Assembly (NCBI GenBank): GCA_964412375.1
Contig: CAYPOD010000004.1
Coordinates: 72,715-136,714, forward strand
DNA length: 64,000 bases
Direction of reading: 5' to 3'
DNA from: CADEDV01 sp964412375
Lineage (GTDB): Bacteria; Bacteroidota; Bacteroidia; Chitinophagales; Chitinophagaceae
A program made the translations under genes and the position numbers. Shown piece by piece: positions 50,258 through 58,777 of this stretch. The notes beneath the pieces were generated by a model that was not told where the DNA came from, searched no databases, and was given only the letters and a program-made list of their open reading frames with translations. Numbering within the stretch: the stretch's first letter is position 1; every line of letters begins with the position of its first letter.

Positions 50258-52165
50258 ATGTCTGATAACAATATTGTTAACCAAAACGCTGATGCACAGG
50301 AGCCTGCTGCTGTTGAAACAACAGAAGTGGCTACAGCGACACCAAATGCACCCGTGCAAACCGCTCACGATGATTTCGACTGGAGCGTTGACAAACGTAA
50401 TGTGATTTCTTACACCTCTGAGGAGAAAGAAAAGTATCACGATGTGTATGACAAAACTTTCGTTCAACTGAACGATGGCGAACTGATCCAGGGTACTGTG
50501 GTTGGTTTGACCAAAACAGATGTGGTGCTGAACATCGGTTTTAAAAGCGATGGTCTCATCTCATTAAATGAATTCCGCGACATACCCGGCCTGAAAGTGG
50601 GAGATGAAGTGGAAGTGATGGTGGTGGATAAGGAAGACCGCAACGGTCACCTGAACCTGAGCCGCCGCCAGGCCCGTATCACCCGTGCATGGGAAAGAAT
50701 CGTGGAAGTGCACAAAACAGGTGAGGTGATCACCGGTACTGTTACATCCAAAACAAAAGGTGGTTTGATCGTTGATGTTTTCGGAATGGAAACCTTCCTG
50801 CCGGGCTCACAGATTGATGTGAAGCCGGTAACTGACTACGACCAGTTTGTTGGAAAAACAATGGAGTTCAAAGTGGTGAAGATCAACGAAACCATTAAGA
50901 ACGCTGTTGTATCACACAAAGCACTTATCGAAAGTGATATCGAAGCACAACGTGCCGAGATCATCAGTAAGTTAGAAAAAGGCCAGGTGCTGGAAGGTAC
51001 AGTGAAGAACATAACTGACTTCGGCGCCTTCATGGACCTTGGCGGTCTCGATGGCCTGCTGTATATCACTGATATCTCCTGGGGCCGCATCTCTCACCCG
51101 GGCGAAGTGCTGAAGATGGATCAGAAGATCAACGTGGTGGTGCTTGATTTTGACGATGAGAAAAAACGTATCAGCCTTGGCCTGAAACAACTCACTCCGC
51201 ATCCATGGGATGTGCTGGGTGAAAACATTGCTGAAGGCAACGTGGTGAAAGGTAAAGTGGTGAACATTGAAGATTACGGCGCTTTCCTCGAAATTCAGCC
51301 GGGTGTGGAAGGACTGGTTCACGTTAGCGAGATCACCTGGGCCAACACACCGATCAATGCTAAAGAGTTCTTCAAATTAGGTGATGAGCATGAAGCAAAG
51401 ATTGTGACACTCGATAAAGAGAGCAGGAAGATGAGTTTATCCATCAAGCAACTTTCTCCTGATCCCTGGAATGATATTGAAACCAAATTTGCAGAAGGCA
51501 GCCGTCATACCGGCCTGGTGAAGAATATCACCAACTATGGTGTGTTTGTGGAGCTTTCTCCCGGCATTGGCGGCATGATCCATATCAGCGATCTGAGCTG
51601 GCTGAAGCGTTTCAACCACCCCGGTGAATACACCAAAGTTGGCAGCAACATTGATGTGATCATCCTCGGCATTGACAAAGAAAACCGCAAACTGCAGTTA
51701 GGTCACAAACAACTCGAAGAAGATCCCTGGAACACCCTGCAGGATACCTTTGCTATCGGAAGCATTCACGAAGGCACTGTGAGCCGCAGGGATGATAAAG
51801 GTGCCACCGTTCAGTTACCTTATGGGCTGGAAGGTTTTGCTCCTAATCGTCACCTTGCAAAGGAAGATGGTAAATCAATTGGTGCTGATGAAACAGCCCA
51901 GTTCATGGTGATCGAGTTTGACCGCAATGAAAAACGGATCGTTGTTTCTCATACCCGCATCTGGGAGCAAGGCCAGATAGAAGTGGCGGAAGCAGCGAAG
52001 AAAGAAGCAAGGGCTGAAGCGGATAAAACCAAGAAAGCAGTGAAGAATATCCAGAGCAAAGTGGAAAAAGCAACGCTGGGCGACCTGGGTGTGCTGGCCG
52101 ATCTGAAGAAAAAGATGGAAGGCGGTGAATCAACAGGCAGCACTGAAGAGCCGAAAGCAGAGTAA
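50258..52165 (+). CDS. rpsA: 30S ribosomal protein bS1
   Basis: The 635-residue protein has six S1 (OB-fold) domains, seen as repeated segments such as LEGTVKNITDFGAFMDLGG and VKGKVVNIEDYGAFLEI. An acidic Gln/Ala-rich N terminus precedes the first domain. It binds mRNA on the small subunit, which in Bacteroidota must work without Shine-Dalgarno pairing. Start ATG 50258 (MSDNNIVNQ) agrees with the promoter. The C-terminal 60 residues are Lys/Ala/Glu-rich. It has its own promoter and terminator. Confidence 0.97.
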   Translation: MSDNNIVNQNADAQEPAAVETTEVATATPNAPVQTAHDDFDWSVDKRNVISYTSEEKEKYHDVYDKTFVQLNDGELIQGTVVGLTKTDVVLNIGFKSDGLISLNEFRDIPGLKVGDEVEVMVVDKEDRNGHLNLSRRQARITRAWERIVEVHKTGEVITGTVTSKTKGGLIVDVFGMETFLPGSQIDVKPVTDYDQFVGKTMEFKVVKINETIKNAVVSHKALIESDIEAQRAEIISKLEKGQVLEGTVKNITDFGAFMDLGGLDGLLYITDISWGRISHPGEVLKMDQKINVVVLDFDDEKKRISLGLKQLTPHPWDVLGENIAEGNVVKGKVVNIEDYGAFLEIQPGVEGLVHVSEITWANTPINAKEFFKLGDEHEAKIVTLDKESRKMSLSIKQLSPDPWNDIETKFAEGSRHTGLVKNITNYGVFVELSPGIGGMIHISDLSWLKRFNHPGEYTKVGSNIDVIILGIDKENRKLQLGHKQLEEDPWNTLQDTFAIGSIHEGTVSRRDDKGATVQLPYGLEGFAPNRHLAKEDGKSIGADETAQFMVIEFDRNEKRIVVSHTRIWEQGQIEVAEAAKKEARAEADKTKKAVKNIQSKVEKATLGDLGVLADLKKKMEGGESTGSTEEPKAE

Positions 52166-52195
52166 ATAATATATTAGTGATCTGCATAATCGTAA

Positions 52196-52221
52196 AAATC
52201 CCATCAATATTGATGGGATTT
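52196..52221. terminator. Bidirectional terminator between rpsA and a small minus-strand ORF
   Basis: A perfect 11-bp stem AAATCCCATCA/TGATGGGATTT with an ATAT loop. The plus strand continues with six or more T; the minus strand continues with ATTTTTACG or TTTTT. It can end rpsA (from the left) and the small ORF ending at 52233 (from the right). Confidence 0.93.
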
Positions 52222-52232
52222 TTTTTTGCTGA

Positions 52233-52415
52233 CTATTTGCATTTCTCCCTGATAATGCTGTTCTTTACAACCTGAACAGTTTTTAACTGGCAGCCCCGTA
52301 ACCCTTTATCCTTCGCAAATCCTTCCTCCAAATCTTTATTGAGACCGTATCCACAACTTTGAAAAGCTTTCAGGTTTTCAGCATGTTTTCTGTTTGCTGA
52401 TCCTTCCATTATCAC
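52233..52415 (-). CDS. Small ORF, 58-60 aa, unknown function
   Basis: The frame starts at GTG 52415 or ATG 52409. Residue composition is protein-like (KHAENLKAFQSCGYGLNKDL, about residues 10-29) with three Cys, and no low-complexity bias. It ends 12 bases before the bidirectional terminator, in the position expected for a real gene. No family is recognised, and the upstream frame is closed 11 codons before the start. The codons may also be a decayed fragment of a longer protein. Confidence 0.4.
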   Translation of the reverse strand: MIMEGSANRKHAENLKAFQSCGYGLNKDLEEGFAKDKGLRGCQLKTVQVVKNSIIREKCK

Positions 52416-52472
52416 TGTGATGCCTACGACACAGCGTTTTTCTTTTTTTTATAAAACCTAAAAGCACAGAGC
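52416..52472. other. Divergent promoter region without clear boxes
   Basis: This AT-rich stretch, with a run of eight T, separates the small minus-strand ORF from the T9SS protein gene. No perfect TAnnTTTG was found. Confidence 0.4.
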
Positions 52473-54350
52473 ATGAACAAAACTTTATCTATCACTTTAA
52501 CCGCTCTCGTTTCAGTGATGCTGTCGGCGACAGCTTTTTCACAGACATTTTTCCTGAGAGAGACATTTCCTAACGAACAAACTGGTGGCAGCCATGATTA
52601 TGACGATGATGGCTCCATAGCAGGTCAGGATTTCGGTAGCTGGAGCCGCACAACTACCAGCCAGGTAAGGGCAAGGGTTGTTGGCAGCACTTTTACGTCA
52701 TCGCCTTATGCTTTGCTATTGCAAACTACTGGTGACGGTGCTGAAACAGCAACTGTTTCATCTGCAAACATCAACCTGTCGGGTGTTTCTTCTGGTCTTT
52801 GTGCAACCAACGGACTGGCTTTAAAGTTTCAGTTGAGACGTTCGTCCGCAGTAACCAGTCATAGTATGCAAGTAGAGTTTTCTAATGACGGAGGCGTCAC
52901 ATTCAACAACTTTGGACCTCCAAATGTTTTATCTGCTCTTGCAAACCAGAACCAATGGTACACCATTTCAATAAGTATTCCGGATGCACCTGCTTCCTAT
53001 TGGGTAAGCGACTTCAGGGTTAGGTTTGTCTACAGCAGAAGCGGTACCTCGTCTGATGCTACCGTACTGGTGGATGATATTGTTATTACAGATCCGACCG
53101 TTCCGGATTTCTCCGGCGCATTCACTGAAACTACCAATGCCGGAACAGGTTTTGCAGTAGGTGATGTTTACCGTTACAACAGTGTGGTTACATTCCCTGA
53201 AGAATATTATGCTGAAGTAAGGATTGAAGCTATCCAGAATGCTGTTATTGATGTATTTGACAATAACGCTGCCGGTGTAGCCAACCGTTTCCAGCCCCGT
53301 ATTTTGCCCAATGCCACGCTGAATGTTGATCGTGAAGGTTATGTTCAGTTTGCTATCACCTTCAAAAAAGCCAGCGATAACACAGAAGCCAGTCTCACAG
53401 GTCTTCGTTACCGCCACTATGATATTGACGGTAGTTCTGCAACAGGAACTGGCGCCTACACCTTCCGTGAAACAGGCTGGATCACCGGACACGGATCTAT
53501 ACTTGTAAATAATCCTTCTGACCTTGTTGATGCAGGTGAGATCGTTGATGCCGGTCCGCCAAACCCTACCACATGGAGAAAGATTTTAGGTGAGCTGGAA
53601 GAGCATGACGGTCTTTCCAATGACCCTGATGTATATTTCACTGCGGTTTATGGTCCGACTTCTACAGTGCGTTTCAGACTCGGATATCTTTTCGATCAGC
53701 AGGGCAATGCCAACCTGGGTACACCTTCCAGGGAATATGGTACAGAATTCGGTTGCTTCAACCTGGTAACACAGGTTCCCCTGCCTGTTAAACTCCTAAG
53801 CTTTGGAGGAACCTTCCTGAACAATGCTGCTGCACTGAACTGGGAAACGGTTAATGAAGAAAACTTTGATCGCTTTGAAATCGAACGCAGCAGCAACGGA
53901 TCCAGCTTTGCATCCATTGGCAGCAAACTGGCTCAGCCCGGTGGATTCGATTCCCGCAAACAATACAATCATTTTGATGACCTGTCTGCTGTCAGCGGTG
54001 ATGTTTTCTATTACCGACTGAAAATGGTGGATGCAGATGGTAAATTCAAATACAGCAATGTGATTATGATCCGCAGGGATCAGAAAGCCATCAGTGGTTT
54101 GCTCATCAGTCCCAACCCGGTTTATAACGGTGCGGCAACGATCCGCTTCAGCGCCAGGACAACAGCTTCGGTAGAGGTGAGGGTGATGGATATGACAGGC
54201 AGAACCGTGCTGCAACAACAAAACAAAGTGTACGAAGGCAATAACAGTATTGCCGTAAATAATCTTGACCGTCTTCAGCCCGGTATGTATGTGCTCCGGC
54301 TGATCAACGGCGACGATATTTCAGTGGTGAAATTTTCTGTTACAAAGTAG
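52473..54350 (+). CDS. Type IX secretion system substrate with type A sorting domain
   Basis: A signal peptide (MNKTLSITLTALVSVMLSATA, cleavage after FSQ) and the C-terminal sorting domain of about 80 residues (from LLISPNPVYNGAATIRF to GMYVLRLINGDDISVVKF) show secretion by the T9SS and attachment to the cell surface. The region before it (RFEIERSSNGSSFASIGS) is a fibronectin-like segment common in such proteins. The N-terminal 200 residues (VEFSNDGGVTFNNFGPPN) look like a jelly-roll or laminin-type module. I see no catalytic motif; an adhesin or structural role is most likely. The transcript ends in a strong terminator. Confidence 0.9.
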   Translation: MNKTLSITLTALVSVMLSATAFSQTFFLRETFPNEQTGGSHDYDDDGSIAGQDFGSWSRTTTSQVRARVVGSTFTSSPYALLLQTTGDGAETATVSSANINLSGVSSGLCATNGLALKFQLRRSSAVTSHSMQVEFSNDGGVTFNNFGPPNVLSALANQNQWYTISISIPDAPASYWVSDFRVRFVYSRSGTSSDATVLVDDIVITDPTVPDFSGAFTETTNAGTGFAVGDVYRYNSVVTFPEEYYAEVRIEAIQNAVIDVFDNNAAGVANRFQPRILPNATLNVDREGYVQFAITFKKASDNTEASLTGLRYRHYDIDGSSATGTGAYTFRETGWITGHGSILVNNPSDLVDAGEIVDAGPPNPTTWRKILGELEEHDGLSNDPDVYFTAVYGPTSTVRFRLGYLFDQQGNANLGTPSREYGTEFGCFNLVTQVPLPVKLLSFGGTFLNNAAALNWETVNEENFDRFEIERSSNGSSFASIGSKLAQPGGFDSRKQYNHFDDLSAVSGDVFYYRLKMVDADGKFKYSNVIMIRRDQKAISGLLISPNPVYNGAATIRFSARTTASVEVRVMDMTGRTVLQQQNKVYEGNNSIAVNNLDRLQPGMYVLRLINGDDISVVKFSVTK

Positions 54351-54396
54351 CATACCGCTTTCAGCTGGTTCATGCTCAAGGTTAACAGCTGACCAG

Positions 54397-54416
54397 GGCC
54401 TCCCGGAAGGGAGGCC
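54397..54416 (+). terminator. Terminator after the T9SS protein gene
   Basis: A perfect 8-bp stem GGCCTCCC/GGGAGGCC with a GGAA tetraloop is followed by TTTTTTA. It lies 47 bases past the stop codon. Confidence 0.95.
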
Positions 54417-54486
54417 TTTTTTATTGAACAGTTCCGCTTGATTCCTGCACAATTCCTTAATTTGAGCAGTCAATAAAAATGACTGC

Positions 54487-55272
54487 ATGGGTTCAATAAT
54501 AGACAGGCTCAGGCATTTTCATCCTATCAGGAAGATCGTTTACTTTTTTGTAGGCCTGTTTTCCTATCCCGGACTTGCCATTGTAAACAAACTAAAGATA
54601 TCAGGTACAGAACACCTGAAAGGTTTGCCGAAACAGAAAGTATTATTTGTCAGCAATCACCAGACCTATTTTGCAGACGTCATCACCTTCCTCCATATTT
54701 TTTGTGCTGTGAAATGGGGCAAGAAAAATAAACTCGGTATTCCTTACTATTTACTGAATCCTTTTACCAGAGTGAACTATGTGGCCGCCGAAGCGACGAT
54801 GAAAGGGAGTTTTATCAGCCGCTTGTTTTTACTGGCCGGCGGATTGACAGTGAAAAGAACCTGGAACCAGGGAGCGAAAGAAGTGAGAAAAGGTCTTGAC
54901 CCTTCTGACACCCGTAAGATCACAAGAGCATTAGAAAAAAACTGGGTTATCACATTTCCGCAGGGCACCACCAAACCTTTTGCCCCGGGAAGAAAAGGAA
55001 CGGCTTTAATAATAAAACAAGTGAAACCTATTGTTATCCCGGTTGTGATAAACGGGTTCTGGCGGGCATTTATTAAAAAAGGATTGAAATTTAAAAAGAA
55101 AGGCTCTCTTCTTTCAGTAACTTTTAAAGAACCACTGCAGATAGACTATGATGCGCCCACTGCAGAAATCCTTGAGCAACTCATGGACAGCATTGAGCAA
55201 AGTAAAAAATTCATGATGAAGGGCCGGCATCACTGGCAAACAGTGGAGGAAAATACGAAAGCTGTCAGTTAG
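54487..55272 (+). CDS. Lysophospholipid acyltransferase family protein
   Basis: The 261-residue protein belongs to the PlsC superfamily. The catalytic motif appears as NHQTYFAD, the second substrate motif as FPQGTTKPF (classical EGT with Gln in place of Glu), and one or two N-terminal hydrophobic segments (IVYFFVGLFSYPGLAIV) anchor it to the membrane. The Gln substitution is seen in some Bacteroidota members and could alter acceptor choice. The start ATG 54487 is separated by 70 bases from the preceding terminator. The convergent thioesterase gene ends 12 bases away. Confidence 0.88.
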   Translation: MGSIIDRLRHFHPIRKIVYFFVGLFSYPGLAIVNKLKISGTEHLKGLPKQKVLFVSNHQTYFADVITFLHIFCAVKWGKKNKLGIPYYLLNPFTRVNYVAAEATMKGSFISRLFLLAGGLTVKRTWNQGAKEVRKGLDPSDTRKITRALEKNWVITFPQGTTKPFAPGRKGTALIIKQVKPIVIPVVINGFWRAFIKKGLKFKKKGSLLSVTFKEPLQIDYDAPTAEILEQLMDSIEQSKKFMMKGRHHWQTVEENTKAVS

Positions 55273-55283
55273 CAGGTTTCGGT

Positions 55284-55799
55284 CTAATCTTTCACAAAAA
55301 GCGCTTTTAGTTCTGTGGCATCATCGGGTTTCAGCTTGCCGCCCAGAATAAGCCGCAGTTGTCTCCTGCGCAGGGCGCCATCAAATAATTTTTTCTCTTC
55401 TTCAGATTCAGGGATCAGTTGCGGAACAGGTCTTGGTTTCCGGTTGGGATCAAGGGCTACAAACGTATAGTACGCTTCATTGCTTTTGTATTTGTATTGC
55501 TGTGTATGATCCTCACCCCACACTTTCATGTGCACTTCCATGGAGGTGTTGAAAGCACGGGTCACTTTGGCTTCAATGTGTACGGCATTGCCCAGTTTGA
55601 TCGGGTTTTCAAAAGAAATATTATCTACCGAAGCTGTTACCACAGGGGCATTACAATGTTTCTGTGCAGCCAGCGCTGCGGCAATATCCATCCAGTACAT
55701 CAGTCGGCCGCCCATCAGGTTGCCAAATACATTCGTGTCATTGGGCAACACGATCTCGGTCATAATGGTGAGACTTTGTGATGCTTTTTTACCTTCCAT
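55284..55799 (-). CDS. Acyl-CoA thioesterase, hotdog fold
   Basis: The 171-residue product starting at ATG 55799 (MEGKKASQSLTIMTEIV) has the typical helix and strand of the hotdog fold, with the conserved segment VLPNDTNVFGNLMGGRLMYW and the catalytic Asp in MYWMDIAAALAAQKH. Members hydrolyse acyl-CoA esters. The frame is open to 55904, but that part overlaps the next gene's end and is not conserved-looking. It follows the photolyase-like gene by 47 bases and may be co-transcribed. Confidence 0.92.
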   Translation of the reverse strand: MEGKKASQSLTIMTEIVLPNDTNVFGNLMGGRLMYWMDIAAALAAQKHCNAPVVTASVDNISFENPIKLGNAVHIEAKVTRAFNTSMEVHMKVWGEDHTQQYKYKSNEAYYTFVALDPNRKPRPVPQLIPESEEEKKLFDGALRRRQLRLILGGKLKPDDATELKALFVKD

Positions 55800-55846
55800 T
55801 TTTCTTCTTTGTGTGGCAAAGATAAGCAGGCCATGCCTGCCAACGA

Positions 55847-56983
55847 TCAGGCTCTTAGCAGTTGTTGCTGCGAAGCTGCGCCTTGTTTTAAAAATTGTTC
55901 GCAATTCCGCCAGTAACTGAAAAAGGAGGGATAATAGCCGTTTACCTCGGGGAATAACCAGTCCCGCATATCTTTTTGCCCGGGATAGTGTTTAAAAACA
56001 GGGTGTTCTTTTGAATAAATGGCAACGTATTTCGTAAGGCCGGGTATTTCATTCACTTCGCCGGTAAAGATTTGTATGCCGGGTATATTGGCACTCAGAT
56101 CAAGAATGAAATCAATCACTTTTTCACTCACCGGGAATTGTTTGAAATGAGAAGGTTCCAGTAGCAATATCCTGTTAGCTTCTTCCTCTTTCCTCCACAT
56201 GGGGTCAAGATTATAGGAATTATATATCAGTAAAGGTTTGCTATGATCGCCAAACGGAACTTTTTTTACGGGTAATGTTGTGCTGAGTGAAATGGTTGTT
56301 AATGGCTGCAATTCAGCAGGTATATCCATTATGGCAATTTCTTCGTAAGTTCTATCAAGGAAACTACCTTTCTGCCGGCTGTGGGTAAACTTGTTTACAT
56401 TTTCCTGGTTGAAAAAATATTGTTTATTTGAAAAACTCCCGGCCACCCATTGCCAACTGCAGGTATTGCTGGCCAGGTCACCATCGAGCAGGTGATAATA
56501 CATCCATTGCGAAGGAAGTGGCCAGTAACTTTTTGCCATATTGCAGGTGAGGCCGGCCACATACATACGGAGATGATTGTGCATGTAGCCTGTCGCAAAT
56601 AAATCACGGATCGCTTTGTCGATGGCTTCAATACCTGTTTGGGCATTCAGAATGGCTGTGGGTAAAAAACGGTTCTTTACCCCGGTATTAACTTTTCTTA
56701 TGTCATTAAATATTTCATCTTCCAGCCATTGCCAGGTTCGTTGAAAATACTCCCGCCATGCCAGTTCTTTTATCAGTGATTCTGTTTGATCATAACTATA
56801 TCCTTTTTGAAGAATTGTTTCCATTACCTGCCTGGTGCTAATCACCCCTCTTGAGATATAGGGTGAAAGACAAGTGACTGCCCCGTCAATATAATTACGG
56901 CTTTTCCCATATTCAGCCGGGTGAATGTTACTGATTCTATCAAGTATGTCAGTATAGGCGACAGGGAAATTCTTTTGCTGCAT
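55847..56983 (-). CDS. Photolyase-type FAD-binding protein with unusual domain order
   Basis: The first 220 residues match the FAD-binding helical domain of photolyases and cryptochromes (AWREYFQRTWQWLEDEIFND, GYMHNHLRMYVAGLTCNMAK, WQWVAGSFSNKQYFF). The usual N-terminal antenna domain is missing from that place. Instead residues about 245-370 (KPLLIYNSYNLDPMWRK, EPSHFKQFPVSEKVIDFILD) resemble an antenna-type alpha/beta domain, so the order appears swapped. Activity is unknown; a light-dependent or repair role is inferred. It is the third gene of a minus-strand set with the DUF2256 and photolyase-like genes. Confidence 0.8.
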   Translation of the reverse strand: MQQKNFPVAYTDILDRISNIHPAEYGKSRNYIDGAVTCLSPYISRGVISTRQVMETILQKGYSYDQTESLIKELAWREYFQRTWQWLEDEIFNDIRKVNTGVKNRFLPTAILNAQTGIEAIDKAIRDLFATGYMHNHLRMYVAGLTCNMAKSYWPLPSQWMYYHLLDGDLASNTCSWQWVAGSFSNKQYFFNQENVNKFTHSRQKGSFLDRTYEEIAIMDIPAELQPLTTISLSTTLPVKKVPFGDHSKPLLIYNSYNLDPMWRKEEEANRILLLEPSHFKQFPVSEKVIDFILDLSANIPGIQIFTGEVNEIPGLTKYVAIYSKEHPVFKHYPGQKDMRDWLFPEVNGYYPSFFSYWRNCEQFLKQGAASQQQLLRA

Positions 56984-57096
56984 GTGTTAATAACAATATT
57001 TTCCTGCAATTGTTTCTACAGCAGTATTTAGACCAGGTTGTTTGAGGATTTAGCAGGGAATGCAGCATAGCATTCAACAGTAAGCCTGCATAATTT

Positions 57097-57246
57097 TTAT
57101 GCATGTGTTTTCCGGATATTCCGGCACCGCTCACTGCAATACTTTACTTGAGCCCATATTTTCTCCCATTTCTTGCGCCAGTTGAATGGCCGGCCACAAA
57201 CCAGGCAGTTCTTTATGGGTAGGTCAGCTTTTTTGATTCTTTTCAT
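57097..57246 (-). CDS. DUF2256 family zinc-finger protein, 49 aa
   Basis: Reading the gap gives a 49-codon gene from ATG 57246 to TAA 57097 (about 5.7 kDa, very basic). It has CxxC at 14/17 and CxxxC at 37/41, consistent with one zinc site, and the segments NCLVCGRPFNWRKKWEK and VKYCSERCRN of the DUF2256 family, which is often encoded next to photolyase or cryptochrome genes. Its ATG overlaps the stop of the photolyase-like gene as ATGA (57243-57246), so the two are translationally coupled. Function is not established. Confidence 0.93.
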   Translation of the reverse strand: MKRIKKADLPIKNCLVCGRPFNWRKKWEKIWAQVKYCSERCRNIRKTHA

Positions 57247-58721
57247 TGGTCAAGACTGTTTAGAAATTTTTCGGCATGATCTAAATGTGTTTTCTTTTTT
57301 TCAGCGGTCATCTTGTCAAATGTTTTTAACAGCATACCCAGACGCGGGTTGCCTGAAAAGAAATCACGGTGCACATGCATGAACCGCCAGAATAACCCAT
57401 CCCAAATCTGCTGCCAGTTTCCTTTTACCCAGTCACCCATTTTCAACAAGTAGTTACTACCACTGATATAGGGTTTGGTGGTCATAAGGCCACCATCGGC
57501 AAACTGGGTCATACCATATACATTGGGCACCATCACCCAGTCATAACTATCTACATACATTTCCATGAACCAGCGATATACTTCATCGGGATCAAATTCA
57601 CAAAGCAGCATGAAATTGCCCAACACCATCAGCCTTTCGATATGGTGCGAATAGCCGGTATTCCATATTCTTTTAATCACTGTATCAATCGGGTGAATGC
57701 CCGTATTGCCCGTCCAGAATGAATGGGGAATTTTTCGGCTGAATCCCCAGTAGTTTTTGGTTCGCTGACGGCTGCCTTCTCTTTCATATACGATGCGTAT
57801 AAACTCCCGCCAGCCTGTTACCTGCCGGATAAAACCTTCCAGTGAATTCAGTGGTATCTCGTTTTGTATGGCCGATTCCAGCGCTTTGTCAATGATCTGT
57901 TGCGGATCAAGCAGGCCAATGTTCAGCATGGGTGTCAGCACGGAATGAAAGAGAAACGATTCATTTTTAAGCATGGCATCCTCATAAATGCCAAATTGAT
58001 GAAAACGGGTTTGCAGAAATTCGTCCAACCATTTTTCAGCATCGGCATGAGTGACTGGATAGATGAATGTCTCAGCCGAACCATAATGATCGCTGAAATG
58101 GTTTTTTACATAGCTCCTTGCATCTTTCACATATTTGCTTTCTGCAGGAAACCGAAACAAGGGAACCAATTGCTGCTTTGGAATTTTCTGCCTGTTTTCG
58201 GCATCAAAGGTCCATTTGCCACCGGCAGGTTGCCCGTTGGCTTGCAACAGGATATTGCGTTGCCGGCGCTGCCATATATAAAAATCGGTTTGAAAATAAT
58301 TTTTCTTTTTGTCAAAGAAATCAGCCATCTCATCTACCCGGTTCAGAAAGTTGGGGCTGGGATATTTTACCAGCCGGATCCCGTTTTTTGCAGCAGTTTC
58401 GCTAAGCCTTTTTTCGAGCCAGTTATCAACGGTATCGGTATAGTGTAACTCATGGATACCGTCAGCGGCAAGATGTGGTAACAACAGGCCGATGTCGGCC
58501 AGTGTTTCATGTGCTTCGATGTAGCGGATATCCCATTTCTGTTTCAGTAAAAAATCAGCATAATATTTCATACTGGCCCGGTGCAGCAAAATTTTTTGCT
58601 GGTGAAAACGATATTGCAGGAAAAAAAGAAATTCTTCGGCAATGAAAACGGGCTTCCCGGTTTGAAGGGCCGGGTTCTTTTTAAACAACTGGTGAGGAAA
58701 TATCAGGGAAGCGCAGCTCAT
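57243..58721 (-). CDS. Photolyase/cryptochrome of the iron-sulfur (PhrB) clade, lacking the cluster ligands
   Basis: The 492-residue protein shows the PhrB-like signatures LIFPHQL at the start, YSHHIERLMVLGNFMLL and YDWVMVPNVYGMTQFADGG. It is the prokaryotic (6-4) photolyase/cryptochrome group that normally binds a 4Fe-4S cluster through four cysteines. In the Agrobacterium protein three of them follow the ...MSDYC segment. Here the corresponding stretch 428-445 (MGDWVKGNWQQIWDGLFW) has none, and the whole protein has only two cysteines (3 and 374). So it is a cluster-less member. The gene is divergent from an SDR gene and heads the operon. Confidence 0.88.
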   Translation of the reverse strand: MSCASLIFPHQLFKKNPALQTGKPVFIAEEFLFFLQYRFHQQKILLHRASMKYYADFLLKQKWDIRYIEAHETLADIGLLLPHLAADGIHELHYTDTVDNWLEKRLSETAAKNGIRLVKYPSPNFLNRVDEMADFFDKKKNYFQTDFYIWQRRQRNILLQANGQPAGGKWTFDAENRQKIPKQQLVPLFRFPAESKYVKDARSYVKNHFSDHYGSAETFIYPVTHADAEKWLDEFLQTRFHQFGIYEDAMLKNESFLFHSVLTPMLNIGLLDPQQIIDKALESAIQNEIPLNSLEGFIRQVTGWREFIRIVYEREGSRQRTKNYWGFSRKIPHSFWTGNTGIHPIDTVIKRIWNTGYSHHIERLMVLGNFMLLCEFDPDEVYRWFMEMYVDSYDWVMVPNVYGMTQFADGGLMTTKPYISGSNYLLKMGDWVKGNWQQIWDGLFWRFMHVHRDFFSGNPRLGMLLKTFDKMTAEKKKTHLDHAEKFLNSLDQ

Positions 58722-58777
58722 TATTTGTTTCCATTCAACAAAGCTGCTGCTGATTTGTTCTGCTTCAAATCATCAAT

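Noticed and set aside
55800..55904. N-terminal extension of the thioesterase to 55904
   Set aside because: The extra 35 residues overlap the end of the neighbouring gene and do not look like thioesterase sequence; ATG 55799 gives the normal protein.
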